This document shows, piece after piece, positions 45,939-55,106 of a stretch of DNA of 64,000 bases; position 1 is the first letter of the stretch; every line of letters begins with the position of its first letter. Made by a program: the position numbers and the translations under genes. The DNA lies in assembly GCA_035541655.1 (NCBI GenBank), contig DATKMY010000168.1:18343-82342 (forward strand), given 5' to 3'. The DNA is from CAIWHR01 sp035541655. GTDB taxonomy: Bacteria > Pseudomonadota > Gammaproteobacteria > Burkholderiales > Casimicrobiaceae. Below the pieces are notes generated by a model that was not told the DNA's origin, did no database searches, and saw nothing but the letters and a program-made list of their open reading frames with translations.

Positions 45939-46860
45939 TCCGCCGCGCGGCCCCGATCCGGGCGCCTTCGATCTCCGGGCAGTGCGCCGCCACTTCGCGC
46001 GCGCCGCGACGACGTACGATGCCGCGGCAGTGCTGCAGAAGGTGATCGGCGCGCGGCTCGTCGAAAAGCTCGACGCGGTCAAGCTGACCCCGGCCGCGGT
46101 GCTCGACGCGGGGTGCGGGACCGGAGACGCGCAGGCGGAGTTCGCAGCGCGCTATCCGTCGGCGCGGTACGTGGGCCTGGACGTCGCACAGCCGATGCTC
46201 GCGGTGGCGCGGAGCAAGGGGCGCCTGCGGCGCTCGGCGCTCGCGCGAATCCTCGCGACGTTTGCCGGCGGGCGCGCGGCGAACGAGCCGCGCTTCGTTT
46301 GCGGCGACATCGCCGCGATGCCCTTCGCGGCTGCGACGTTCGAGCTCGTCTGGAGCAACCTCGCGCTGCAGTGGGTCGGCGACCTGTCCGCTGCGCTCGC
46401 GGAGATGAACCGGGTGCTCGCCGTCGATGGTCTCGCAACGTTCACGACGTTCGGTCCCGATACGCTGAAGGAGGTCCGGGCCGCGTTCTCCGAAGTCGAC
46501 GGCAACGTGCACGTGAGCCGCTTCATCGACATGCACGACATCGGCGACATGCTGGTTGCCGCAGGATTCGCGGACCCGGTCATGGAGATGGAGATGCTCT
46601 CGCTCACCTACGATGACGCCGAGGCCATGCTGCGCGACTTGAAGGCGATCGGCGCGACCAACGCCGCAGCCGCGAGGCCGCGGGCGCTGATGGGCCGGCG
46701 CCGCTGGGCGCGGGCGCTCGCCGCGCTCGACGCGACACGGCGGGAGGGCCGGATCGCGGCGACGTTCGAGGTGATCTACGGCCACGCGTGGAAGGTCCCG
46801 CCGCAGCGTACGCGCGCGGGCGACGCGATCGTACGCTTCCGGCCGCGGGGACGGGCGTAG
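45928..46860 (+). CDS. bioC: Malonyl-ACP O-methyltransferase
   Basis: 310-residue SAM-dependent methyltransferase that starts pimelate synthesis by masking malonyl-ACP. It begins with the BioC-typical RAVRRHFARAATTYDAAA, then the SAM motif LDAGCGTGDAQ, SNLALQWVGD and TFGPDTLKEVR. The start lies inside bioH, so translation is coupled. bioA is not in the window and bioD lies 6 kb further on. Confidence 0.95.
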   Translation: MAADPPRGPDPGAFDLRAVRRHFARAATTYDAAAVLQKVIGARLVEKLDAVKLTPAAVLDAGCGTGDAQAEFAARYPSARYVGLDVAQPMLAVARSKGRLRRSALARILATFAGGRAANEPRFVCGDIAAMPFAAATFELVWSNLALQWVGDLSAALAEMNRVLAVDGLATFTTFGPDTLKEVRAAFSEVDGNVHVSRFIDMHDIGDMLVAAGFADPVMEMEMLSLTYDDAEAMLRDLKAIGATNAAAARPRALMGRRRWARALAALDATRREGRIAATFEVIYGHAWKVPPQRTRAGDAIVRFRPRGRA

Positions 46861-46931
46861 GCGTACGTTGCGCGGCCGTCGGCCGCATTCGCTCGCTCAG
46901 GGCGAGGCGTGTATGCAAAGGTCAGCGCGAT

Positions 46932-46963
46932 CGCCTGCCGCCCCTGCGCGCGGGCGGCAGGCG
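46932..46963 (+). terminator. 12-bp perfect hairpin after bioC
   Basis: Arms 46932-46943 and 46952-46963 pair perfectly around an 8-nt loop, 71 nt past the bioC stop. No T tract follows. A smaller hairpin (46872-46886) precedes it. The rest of the 267-nt gap up to 47127 shows only GC-rich sequence and the ribosome site of the next gene. Confidence 0.45.
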
Positions 46964-47127
46964 CCGCTTCCAAACCCGGAAGCGATGTGAGAAACTGGAC
47001 CGGCGTCTCGGCTCCGCCCGCGAGCGGAGCAGGGGAAGCATGTGCACCCAAGGATGTCGATCGATCGACTGACTCCGACCGCGAGAAGAGCCCGCTGCAG
47101 GGCCGGTGTCGGGATAGGGGGAGCGTA

Positions 47128-47700
47128 ATGCGTTGCCTGTACTACCTCTCGCCGACGCTCGAGAGCACGCACCAGATCACCGACGATCTGCACGCGGCGG
47201 GCGTCAGGGATTTCTTCCTGCACGTGATCGCGAAAGACGAGTCCGAGCTCGAGGAGGCGCACATCCACTCGAGCAACTACCTCGAAACGCTCGACGTTCT
47301 CCGCGACGGCTTCATCGGCGCGGCGGTCGGCTGCCTCGCCGGGCTGATCGGGGCGGGACTGCTGATGGCGTTCCGTCCTTTCGGCGACATCCCGCACTAC
47401 GTCTACTTCATCATCGTGGGCGTCGCGACGATGTTCGGCGCGTGGGAGGGCGGCCTCACCGGGATCGCGACCGAGCACAAGAATCTCAAGAAATTCCACC
47501 GCGACATCGAGGGCGGCAAGTACCTGATCCTCGTCTACGCGCGCAGGGAGCAGGGCGCCACCGTTCGGCATCTGATGCGCGACAAGCACCCCGAGGCCGA
47601 GCTCGTCGCGATCAACAAGCATTTCATCAACCCGTTCAAGCCGGTGCGGCGCCGGCACCGGACACCCAGAGGGACCGAGGCGGCACTGCAGAGGGAATAA
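47128..47700 (+). CDS. Uncharacterised membrane protein at head of second oxidase cluster
   Basis: 190 residues. An N-terminal soluble domain (1-60, YYLSPTLESTHQITDDL then VRDFFLHVIAKDE) looks alpha/beta. Two close membrane spans follow (about 69-108), then a soluble C-terminal part with an RRRHR-rich end. No catalytic motif is recognised. GGGGGAG precedes the ATG at good spacing. It lies 42 nt before the oxidase subunit II gene on the same strand, so a role in making or regulating that oxidase is plausible but unproven. Confidence 0.75.
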   Translation: MRCLYYLSPTLESTHQITDDLHAAGVRDFFLHVIAKDESELEEAHIHSSNYLETLDVLRDGFIGAAVGCLAGLIGAGLLMAFRPFGDIPHYVYFIIVGVATMFGAWEGGLTGIATEHKNLKKFHRDIEGGKYLILVYARREQGATVRHLMRDKHPEAELVAINKHFINPFKPVRRRHRTPRGTEAALQRE

Positions 47701-47742
47701 GCACCGCAATAACACGTCGAGTACTGCGGGAGGGGCCGATTC

Positions 47743-49098
47743 ATGGTGATGGCAGTCGTGCTGGTGTTACTGGTTGTCGGCTCGCTTCTCTTTCACTATC
47801 TCAGCCCGTGGTACTTCCTTCCGATCGCGTCCAACTGGGGCACGATCGACGACACGGTGCACATCACGTTCTGGGTAACCGGCTTCGTGTTCGTCGTCGT
47901 GAACCTGTTCATGGCGTGGTGCGTTCTGCGCTATCGGAGCGGGCGGGTGAAGACGGCGGACTACGAGCCCGAGAACAAGAGGCTCGAAGGCTGGCTGGTG
48001 CTGCTCACCTCGGTCGGCGTCGCGGCGATGCTGACGCCCGGACTCTTCGCGTGGGCGAAATTCATCGACGTGCCGAAGGACGCCGCGGTCGTCGAAGTCG
48101 TCGGCCGCCAGTGGAATTTCAACTACCGCTTCCCGGGCGAGGACGGCGTGCTCGGCACCGTCGATGCGCGGTTCGTGAGCGACACCAACCCGTTCGGCAT
48201 CAATCCCGACGATCCCAACGGCCGCGACGATATCCTGATCTCGACGCAGGAGCTCCACATTCCCGTCGGCAAGCCGATCAAGATGGAGCTGCGGGCGCTC
48301 GACGTCCTGCACGATTTCACCGTGCCGCAGATGCGGTCGAAGATGAACATGGCGCCGGGGCTCGTCACCTATCTCTGGTACACGCCGACCCGCATCGGCA
48401 AGTTCGATGCGTTCTGCGAGCAGCTCTGCGGGATCGGGCACTACGCGATGCGCGCCACTGTCGTTGTCGACGACGAGGCGACTTTCCAGAAATGGAAGGC
48501 GGGTTTCCCGACGTTCGCGCAGACCCAGTCCGAGCCGCCGGGCGATGCGACGGCCGGCGCTGCGCTCTACGCGGTGTGCGCGGCGTGCCACGGCGCGCAG
48601 GGCGAGGGCAATCCCGCGCTGAACGCGCCGAAGCTCGCCGGCCAGCAGGACTGGTACCTCAAGCGCCAGCTCGCCAACTTCAAGGCGGGCGCGCGCGGCG
48701 CGAACGACAAGGACACCTACGGAAAGACGATGGCGCCGATGGCGCAGACGCTGCCCGACGACACGGCGGTCAACAACGTCGTCGCCTACATCAAGACGCT
48801 CCCCGATGCGCCCGCAGCTGCGACGGTGACCGGCAACGCGAAGGACGGCCACGGACCGTTCGAGAACTGCGCGGCCTGTCACGGCGCGCAAGGCCAGGGG
48901 CTGAAGGCGACGAACGCGCCGCGGCTGCGGGGCATGAGCGACTGGTACCTGGTCACCCAGCTGAAGAACTTCAAGCACGGGATCCGCGGTGGTGATCGCA
49001 GGGACAGCTACGGTCCGCAGATGGCGAACATCGCGGCGATGCTCGACGACGACCGGATGACCGCCAACGTCATTGCCTACATCAATTCGTTGAAATGA
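47743..49098 (+). CDS. Cytochrome c oxidase subunit II with two fused cytochrome c domains (second oxidase)
   Basis: 451 residues. Three N-terminal hydrophobic segments (about 2-28, 38-64, 80-106) instead of the usual two. The CuA cupredoxin domain has ligands H190, C225, C229, H233 and M236; the motif is CEQLC rather than CAELC, with Gln at the backbone-ligand position. Two c-type haem domains follow, each with CAACH (C279-H283 and C376-H380) and later Met residues. Passes electrons from soluble cytochrome to CuA. Two fused c domains mark a caa3/ccaa3-like enzyme, unlike the single domain of the standard aa3 subunit downstream. Confidence 0.93.
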   Translation: MVMAVVLVLLVVGSLLFHYLSPWYFLPIASNWGTIDDTVHITFWVTGFVFVVVNLFMAWCVLRYRSGRVKTADYEPENKRLEGWLVLLTSVGVAAMLTPGLFAWAKFIDVPKDAAVVEVVGRQWNFNYRFPGEDGVLGTVDARFVSDTNPFGINPDDPNGRDDILISTQELHIPVGKPIKMELRALDVLHDFTVPQMRSKMNMAPGLVTYLWYTPTRIGKFDAFCEQLCGIGHYAMRATVVVDDEATFQKWKAGFPTFAQTQSEPPGDATAGAALYAVCAACHGAQGEGNPALNAPKLAGQQDWYLKRQLANFKAGARGANDKDTYGKTMAPMAQTLPDDTAVNNVVAYIKTLPDAPAAATVTGNAKDGHGPFENCAACHGAQGQGLKATNAPRLRGMSDWYLVTQLKNFKHGIRGGDRRDSYGPQMANIAAMLDDDRMTANVIAYINSLK

Positions 49099-49147
49099 GC
49101 GCCGGGCGAAACAAGCGGCCGGCAGCCGAGGTGAAGAGGAAACATCG

Positions 49148-50941
49148 ATGACCTACGTAACGCACGACGAGACCGAATTCATCCCTCCGATGGAGGTCGA
49201 GGAGCCCGAGCTCTATCACGCGAAGACATGGATCGGCAAGTACGTCTGGAGCCAGGACGCGAAGGTCATCGCCATCCAATATGCGCTCACCGCGATGTTC
49301 GTCGGCCTCATCGCGCTCGTGCTGTCGGGCATCATGCGCCTGCAGCTCGGCTGGCCGCACGCGTTCTCGTTCATCACGCCGAGCACGTATCTGCAGTACG
49401 TGACGATGCACGGCATGATCATGGTGATCTATCTGCTGACCGCGCTCTTCCTCGGCGGCTTCGGCAACTATCTGATCCCGCTGATGGTGGGCGCGCGCGA
49501 CATGGTGTTCCCGTACGTCAACATGATCAGCTACTGGGTGTATCTGTTCGCCGTGCTGCTGCTGATCGCGAGCTTCTTCGTGCCCGGCGGGTCCACGGGC
49601 GCCGGCTGGACGCTCTACCCGCCGCAGTCGATCCTCGACGGAACTCCCGGCGCGAACTGGGGGATCGTCCTGATGCTGATCTCGCTTGCGTTCTTCATCA
49701 TCGGGTTCACGATGGGCGGCCTCAACTACGTGGTGACGGTGCTGCAGGCGCGCACGCGCGGCATGACGCTGATGCGCCTGCCGCTCACGGTGTGGGGCAT
49801 CTTCATGGCGACGATCCTCGCGCTGCTCGCGTTCCCGGCGCTCTTCGTCAGCGCGATCATGATGACGCTCGACCAGGCGCTCGGCACGAGCTTCTTCATG
49901 CCTGCGCTGGTCGCCAGGGGCGAGCACCTCGGCTACAACGGGGGCAGCCCGATCCTGTTTCAGCACCTCTTCTGGTTCTTCGGGCATCCCGAGGTGTACA
50001 TCGTCGCGCTGCCGGCCTTCGGCATCGTCTCCGATCTCATCAGCGTCAACGCGCGCAAGAACATCTTCGGCTACCGGATGATGGTGTGGGCGATCCTCGC
50101 GATCGGGGGCCTCTCCTTCATCGTCTGGGCGCATCACATGTACGTGAGCGGGATGAACCCGTACTTCGGGTTCTTCTTCGCGACGACCACGCTGATCATC
50201 GCCATTCCGACTGCGCTGAAAGTGTACAACTGGGTGCTGACGCTGTGGCGCGGCAACATCCACTTCACCGTCCCGATGCTTTTCGCGATCGGCTTCGTCT
50301 TCACGTTCATCAACGGCGGCCTCACCGGGCTCTTCCTCGGCAACGTTCCCGTCGACATCCCGCTCTCCGGAACGATGTTCGTCGTTGCCCACTTCCACAT
50401 GGTGATGGCCGTGTCGCCGATCCTCGTCGTTTTCGGCGCGATCTATCACTGGTATCCGAAGATCACGGGACGGATGCTCGACGACGGGATGGGCAAGCTC
50501 CATTTCTGGATCACGTTCATCGGCACCTACGCGATCTACTACCCGATGCACTACCTCGGCTTCATGGGCGTGCCGCGCCGCTACTACGCGCTGGGCGATA
50601 CGCTGTTCATTCCGCAGTCCGCGCACGCGCTGAATGAGGCGATCTCGATCGCGGCGCTCGTCGTCGGCGCGGCGCAGGTGATATTCCTGTGGAACCTGTT
50701 CTGGAGTTACCGGCACGGCAGGCCGTCCGGTCCCAATCCGTGGCGGGCGACCACGCTCGAGTGGCAGACGCCCGACACGCCGCCTAAGCACGGCAACTTT
50801 GGGCCCACGCTGCCGATCGTCTACCGCTGGGCGTACGACTACTCGGTGCCGGGGGCGCCCGAGGACTTCATTCCGCAGAACCAGCCTCCGGGCAAGAAGG
50901 CCGGGCCTGGGGCGAGCTCGGTGGCGGCGCGTCGCGCATAG
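49148..50941 (+). CDS. Cytochrome c oxidase subunit I (second oxidase)
   Basis: 597-residue haem-copper oxidase subunit with 12 expected spans. H88 and the HFH pair near 415 fit the haem ligands. H280, H329 and H330 fit CuB, with the cross-linked Tyr Y284 in HPEVY. E282 (HPEVY), D118 and K358 correspond to the D- and K-channel residues of A1-type oxidases, so it should pump protons. The C-terminal ~60 residues are a soluble tail rich in Pro. Distinct in sequence from the subunit I at 55107-56723. Confidence 0.95.
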   Translation: MTYVTHDETEFIPPMEVEEPELYHAKTWIGKYVWSQDAKVIAIQYALTAMFVGLIALVLSGIMRLQLGWPHAFSFITPSTYLQYVTMHGMIMVIYLLTALFLGGFGNYLIPLMVGARDMVFPYVNMISYWVYLFAVLLLIASFFVPGGSTGAGWTLYPPQSILDGTPGANWGIVLMLISLAFFIIGFTMGGLNYVVTVLQARTRGMTLMRLPLTVWGIFMATILALLAFPALFVSAIMMTLDQALGTSFFMPALVARGEHLGYNGGSPILFQHLFWFFGHPEVYIVALPAFGIVSDLISVNARKNIFGYRMMVWAILAIGGLSFIVWAHHMYVSGMNPYFGFFFATTTLIIAIPTALKVYNWVLTLWRGNIHFTVPMLFAIGFVFTFINGGLTGLFLGNVPVDIPLSGTMFVVAHFHMVMAVSPILVVFGAIYHWYPKITGRMLDDGMGKLHFWITFIGTYAIYYPMHYLGFMGVPRRYYALGDTLFIPQSAHALNEAISIAALVVGAAQVIFLWNLFWSYRHGRPSGPNPWRATTLEWQTPDTPPKHGNFGPTLPIVYRWAYDYSVPGAPEDFIPQNQPPGKKAGPGASSVAARRA

Positions 50942-50977
50942 CGCGATCGGAGATTCGCTGCGCACGGCGCGAAGCTC

Positions 50978-51649
50978 ATGACGACCCCGCTGATACTGCT
51001 GAGCTTGATCATGGCCATCGTGGTCGGATGGCTCGTGCGCAAGACGCTCAATACCGCGCCGTGGGTCGAACAGCGCGCGGTCGAAACGGCCGGTCGCGAG
51101 GCCGCGCTCACGTTGCTGCCGGTGCAGGTCGGCCTCTGGGCATTTCTCGCAGTCGCCACCTCGCTGTTCGCGCTGCTGATCGCCGCTTATCACATGCGGA
51201 TGGACGAGTCGGACTGGACGAGTCTCGCGCTGCCGAAGGTGCTGTGGCTCAACACCGTAGTGCTCGTCCTCGCGAGCGCCGCGATGCAATGGACTCTCGG
51301 TGCCGCGAGGCGGGGGCAGGCGGAGGTCGTGAGGAAGGGTCTCGCGTCGGGAGGCATCTTCAGCTTCGCGTTCCTCGCGGGCCAGATCTGGGCGTGGCAG
51401 CAGCTCAAGGCCTCAGGGCATTACTCGGCGTCCAATCCCGCGTTCGCGTTCTTCGTCCTCCTCACCGCGGTCCACGGACTCCATCTGCTTGGCGGGCTCG
51501 TCGTCTGGGCGAGGGCCGCGGTGCGCGCGGCGCGCGGCGCCGACTTCAACAAGGTTCGACTGAGCGTCGAACTCTGCACCGTCTACTGGCACTTCCTTCT
51601 CGTCGTGTGGGTCTGCTTGTTCGCCGTGCTGCTGTACAGCCATCGTTAG
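50978..51649 (+). CDS. Haem-copper oxidase subunit III, divergent copy (second oxidase)
   Basis: 223 residues, about six spans. An N-terminal hydrophobic segment is followed by subunit-III motifs late in the chain (TAVHGLHLLGGLV and ELCTVYWHFLLVVWVC). The middle lacks the conserved Glu-bearing stretch of the usual subunit III. Placed between subunit I and a second, more standard subunit III gene 15 nt downstream. It may be a partner subunit rather than a spare copy. Confidence 0.85.
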   Translation: MTTPLILLSLIMAIVVGWLVRKTLNTAPWVEQRAVETAGREAALTLLPVQVGLWAFLAVATSLFALLIAAYHMRMDESDWTSLALPKVLWLNTVVLVLASAAMQWTLGAARRGQAEVVRKGLASGGIFSFAFLAGQIWAWQQLKASGHYSASNPAFAFFVLLTAVHGLHLLGGLVVWARAAVRAARGADFNKVRLSVELCTVYWHFLLVVWVCLFAVLLYSHR

Positions 51650-51664
51650 AGAGGATCGAGCGAC

Positions 51665-52390
51665 ATGACGCAATCGCCATCGAGCGTTACTGCAGAGGCG
51701 CTTCCGCTGTCCCCCGGCATTGAAGGCGTCGTCGCCGACTGGTCGTCGGACCAGCGCGCGTTCAAGAAGGTGCCGTGGGGCAAGGCGATGATGTGGATCT
51801 TCCTGCTCTCCGACACGTTCATCTTCAGCTCGTTCCTGATCTCGTACATGACGGTGCGGATCTCGACGACCGTGCCATGGCCGAACCCGAGCGAAGTGTT
51901 CGGACTCAACGTCGGCGGAGTCGAGGTGCCGCTCCTCCTCATCGCGATCATGACGTTCGTGCTGATCAGCAGCAGCGGCACGATGGTGCTCGCCGTCAAC
52001 TACGGCTACCGGAAGGACAGGGTCAAGACGTTCATCTTTCTGCTGCTGACGGCGGCGCTGGGCGCGACGTTCGTTGGGATGCAGGCGTTCGAATGGTCGA
52101 AGCTGATCTTCCACGAAGGCATCCGGCCGTGGGGCAATCCGATGGGCGCAGCACAGTTCGGCGCGTCGTTCTTCATGATCACCGGCTTCCACGGCACGCA
52201 CGTGTCGATCGGCGTGATCTTTCTGATCATCATCGCGGTCAAGGTGCTACGCGGAGATCTCGACACGATGAAGCCCGGGTTCATGACTGGCAGAAAGGGA
52301 ACCTACGAGATCGTCGAGACGATGGGCCTCTACTGGCACTTCGTGGATCTGGTCTGGGTATTCATCTTCGCCTTCTTCTATCTCTGGTGA
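51665..52390 (+). CDS. Cytochrome c oxidase subunit III (second oxidase)
   Basis: 241 residues, five or six spans, with MQAFEWSKL (conserved Glu), FFMITGFHGTHVSIGV and YWHFVDLVWVFIF, the classical subunit-III blocks. Its last codons adjoin the start of the subunit IV gene. Subunit III stabilises the D-channel proton supply in A-type oxidases. Confidence 0.92.
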   Translation: MTQSPSSVTAEALPLSPGIEGVVADWSSDQRAFKKVPWGKAMMWIFLLSDTFIFSSFLISYMTVRISTTVPWPNPSEVFGLNVGGVEVPLLLIAIMTFVLISSSGTMVLAVNYGYRKDRVKTFIFLLLTAALGATFVGMQAFEWSKLIFHEGIRPWGNPMGAAQFGASFFMITGFHGTHVSIGVIFLIIIAVKVLRGDLDTMKPGFMTGRKGTYEIVETMGLYWHFVDLVWVFIFAFFYLW

Positions 52391-52398
52391 CGACGACC

Positions 52399-52839
52399 AT
52401 GACGCACGCAGAAGGACAGCATCACGCGGCCGCGGGGCACGCCGCCGCCGCCGGGGCGGGAGAGCATCGCGTCGAGGGCCAGCAGCACCCGCTCGGCATC
52501 TACTTCAAGATCTGGGGGCTGCTGTTCGTTCTGAGCACGCTCTCGTACCTGGTCGACTATTTTCACATCCAGGGCTACCTCCGGTGGACGCTGATCATCG
52601 TCTTCATGCTGCTCAAGGCGGGGCTCATCGTCGCGGTCTTCATGCACATGCTCTGGGAGCGTCTCGCGATGGTCTATGCGATCCTGCTTCCGCCGCTGCT
52701 GCTGCTCGTGCTCCTCGCGATCGGAGCAGGCGAGGCCGATTACACTTTCCTCACGCGCACGACGTTCTTCGGCAAGGCGAACGCGGCGCCCGCCGCCCCC
52801 GCGGGGCAGGCGCAGCACCCGGAGCCGGCGAAGAAGTAG
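52399..52839 (+). CDS. Cytochrome c oxidase subunit IV-like protein (second oxidase)
   Basis: 146 residues: a His/Ala-rich N-terminus (seven His in the first 35 residues), three membrane spans (about 40-105, including LKAGLIVAVFMHMLWE, the prokaryotic subunit-IV signature), and a Pro/Ala tail. ATG 52399 is favoured; a GTG at 52387 overlapping the subunit III stop would add four residues. The His-rich start could bind copper, which is speculative. Confidence 0.86.
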   Translation: MTHAEGQHHAAAGHAAAAGAGEHRVEGQQHPLGIYFKIWGLLFVLSTLSYLVDYFHIQGYLRWTLIIVFMLLKAGLIVAVFMHMLWERLAMVYAILLPPLLLLVLLAIGAGEADYTFLTRTTFFGKANAAPAAPAGQAQHPEPAKK

Positions 52840-52858
52840 GCGCGCCTTCGGTGCGCGC
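52840..52858 (+). terminator. UUCG-loop hairpin right after the second oxidase cluster
   Basis: GCGCGCC and GTGCGCGC arms close on a TTCG tetraloop, starting one nt after the subunit IV stop. No T tract follows. The remaining ~110 nt before bioD contain nothing else recognisable. Confidence 0.4.
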
Positions 52859-52970
52859 GGCGAGCGGCCGACTGCATCGCTTCGCGCGCTTTCGCGGTCG
52901 CGGTTAACGTGCGGCACGATCGGATTCCCGCAGGGCGCGCCTGCCGCTCCCGACTTCGCGGCGCGGCGCA

Positions 52971-53660
52971 ATGAGCCGCGGACTCTTCGTCACCGCCACT
53001 GACACCGGCGTCGGCAAGACGGTCGTCGCCGCGATGCTGCTCCGGGCGCTGCGCGGCACGCGTCGCGCCGTCGGAATGAAGCCGGTCGCCGCGGGCATCG
53101 ATGCCGGTGACGCGGTGAACGCCGACGTGCGAGCGCTGATCGAGGCGGGCAACGTCGATGCGCCGCTTTCGGACATCAATCCGTATTCGTTCGCGCCGCC
53201 GATCGCGCCGGAGATCGCCGCGCGCGCGGTCGGGACGACGATCGACGTCGAAGTGATCGCGGCGGCTTACGCGCGGCTCGCGAAACGAGCGGATCGCGTG
53301 ATCGTCGAGGGCGCCGGCGGCGCGCTCGTCCCGTTGACGCTGCGTACCGACATGCTCGACATCCCGCGCCGCCTCGGTATCCCGGTGCTTCTCGTCGTCG
53401 GAATGAGACTCGGTTGCATCAATCACGCTCTTCTCTCCGCGCTCGCAGTCAACGCGCGCGGGCTCGTTCTCGCCGGTTGGGTCGCCAATCGGATCGATCC
53501 GGCGATGCGCGAGGGCGATGCGAACGTCGCCGCGCTCGCCGAGCGCCTGCCTGCGCCGCTCGTCGCGGATATCGCGTGGAGCGCGGGCGGCGATCCGGGG
53601 TTCGCTCTGCACGACGGCGTGCTGCGGGAGCTCGGCCTCGGCGCGGCGTCGTCAGCGTAG
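52971..53660 (+). CDS. bioD: Dethiobiotin synthetase
   Basis: 229 residues: P-loop TDTGVGKT (10-17), MKPVAAG near 35, EGAGGALVPL, and the VVGMRLGCINHALL block of dethiobiotin synthetases. Forms dethiobiotin from DAPA, CO2 and ATP. It is cut off from bioBFHC by the second oxidase cluster, and the standard oxidase operon follows on the same strand. Confidence 0.95.
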   Translation: MSRGLFVTATDTGVGKTVVAAMLLRALRGTRRAVGMKPVAAGIDAGDAVNADVRALIEAGNVDAPLSDINPYSFAPPIAPEIAARAVGTTIDVEVIAAAYARLAKRADRVIVEGAGGALVPLTLRTDMLDIPRRLGIPVLLVVGMRLGCINHALLSALAVNARGLVLAGWVANRIDPAMREGDANVAALAERLPAPLVADIAWSAGGDPGFALHDGVLRELGLGAASSA

Positions 53661-53668
53661 CGCCAAGC

Positions 53669-53698
53669 TTCCGGCACGACGGCGATCCGTGCTAACAT
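53669..53698 (+). promoter_or_regulatory. Candidate promoter of the standard oxidase operon
   Basis: TTCCGG (53669-53674) and TAACAT (53693-53698) are spaced 18 nt, just after the bioD stop. The leader to coxB would be about 225 nt, unusually long. No gene was found in that leader. Confidence 0.35.
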
Positions 53699-53928
53699 CT
53701 CGCGCGTTTTGCGCCAACCAGGCGTTCTCGCGCGGCTCGCGGGCCGGCTTTCGGCAGGTGGCCCGGGCAGCGCCGCCATTCCCCGTCCGACCGCGCGACG
53801 CGATCGTAGCGGGGCGCGAGAGAGCTCCCCTCGATCTCGTACGCATCCGGGCGAAGCAGCCCGGCGCGGCGTGGAACGCGGCACCGGGGAGTGTCGGCGC
53901 GGGCAGATGTCGAGAGACGAACGAGAAG

Positions 53929-55074
53929 ATGCAAATCAAGGGACGCATCGTGCGCAACGAGTTCAAGGGGAGCCTCCCGCCCGGGCTTTTGACCGCAGCC
54001 CTCGCGGTTCCCGGCATCGCCGAAGCGGCACACGAATACAACCTGCAGCCGCCGGTCACCCCGATCGCGCAGCAGATGTACGACCTCCATTCGTTCATCT
54101 TCTGGATCTGCGTCGTCATCTTCGTCATGGTCTTCGGCGTGATGTTCTATTCGATCTTCCGGCACAGGAAGTCGATCGGTCACCAGGCGGCGCATTTCCA
54201 CGAGAGCGCGACGGTCGAGATCCTCTGGACCGTCGTCCCGTTCCTGATCCTGCTGTTCATGGCGTTCCCGGCGACGCGGACCATCCTCGCGCTGAAGGAC
54301 ACGTCCACGCCCGACATGACGGTCAAGGTCACGGGCTTCCAGTGGAAGTGGAATTACGACTATCTGCAGGAGGGCTTCGGCTACTACTCGAACCTGTCGA
54401 CGCCGATCGCGCAGATCGAAGGCCGCGAGCCGAAGGGCGAGAACTACCTGCTCGAGGTCGACAACCCGCTGGTCGTTCCCGTCGATACGAAAGTCCGCCT
54501 GCTGATCACCGCCGGTGACGTGATCCACTCCTGGTGGGTGCCGGCGTTCGGCGTCAAGCAGGATGCGATTCCAGGGTTCGTCCGCGACTCGTGGTTCCGG
54601 GCGGAGAAGGTCGGCGTCTATCGCGGCCAATGCGCGGAGCTTTGCGGCAAGGAGCACGGCTTCATGCCGATCGTCGTCGAGGTGAAGTCGAAGGAAGACT
54701 ACGCGAAGTGGGCCGGTGAGCAGAAGACGAAGCTCGCCGCCGCCGCTGCCGATCCGAACAAGGTCTGGGAGCGCGCGGACCTCATCGCCCGCGGCGCGAT
54801 CATCTTCGCCGCCAACTGCGCGGCCTGTCACCAGGCGAACGGCAAGGGCGTGCCGGGCGCGTTCCCGGCGCTCGACGGATCGAAGATCGTCAACGGCCCG
54901 AAAGACGCGCAGATCGCCATCGTGCTGAACGGCAAGGCGGGCACCGCCATGCCGCCGTGGACGCAGCTCTCCGACGTCGACCTGGCGTCGGTGATCACCT
55001 ACACGCGCAACAGCTGGAGCAACAAGACCGGCGAAGCGGTGCAGCCCTCCGACATCAAGAGCGGGCGCAAGTAG
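53929..55074 (+). CDS. coxB: Cytochrome c oxidase subunit II with one cytochrome c domain
   Basis: 381 residues: N-terminal leader, two membrane spans (about 55-80 and 98-118), and a CuA domain with H200, C235, C239, H243 and M246 (CAELCGKEHGFM). A C-terminal class I cytochrome c domain follows, with CAACH (C297-H301) and Met near TAMPPW. Electron entry subunit of the aa3 oxidase, periplasmic side. ATG 53929 gives a normal N-terminus. Confidence 0.95.
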   Translation: MQIKGRIVRNEFKGSLPPGLLTAALAVPGIAEAAHEYNLQPPVTPIAQQMYDLHSFIFWICVVIFVMVFGVMFYSIFRHRKSIGHQAAHFHESATVEILWTVVPFLILLFMAFPATRTILALKDTSTPDMTVKVTGFQWKWNYDYLQEGFGYYSNLSTPIAQIEGREPKGENYLLEVDNPLVVPVDTKVRLLITAGDVIHSWWVPAFGVKQDAIPGFVRDSWFRAEKVGVYRGQCAELCGKEHGFMPIVVEVKSKEDYAKWAGEQKTKLAAAAADPNKVWERADLIARGAIIFAANCAACHQANGKGVPGAFPALDGSKIVNGPKDAQIAIVLNGKAGTAMPPWTQLSDVDLASVITYTRNSWSNKTGEAVQPSDIKSGRK

Positions 55075-55106
55075 CGCCCCTCCCGCAACGCCCTGGAGAC
55101 CTCGAG

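Noticed and set aside
46861..47127. An FNR- or oxygen-responsive site before the second oxidase cluster
   Set aside because: No TTGAT-N4-ATCAA-like sequence was found; only GC-rich hairpins are present.
47128..52839. A nitric-oxide-reductase-like (sNOR) identity for the second oxidase cluster
   Set aside because: Subunit I keeps the HPEVY Tyr/Glu, the D- and K-channel residues and CuB ligands, and subunit II keeps all CuA ligands, as in proton-pumping oxygen reductases.
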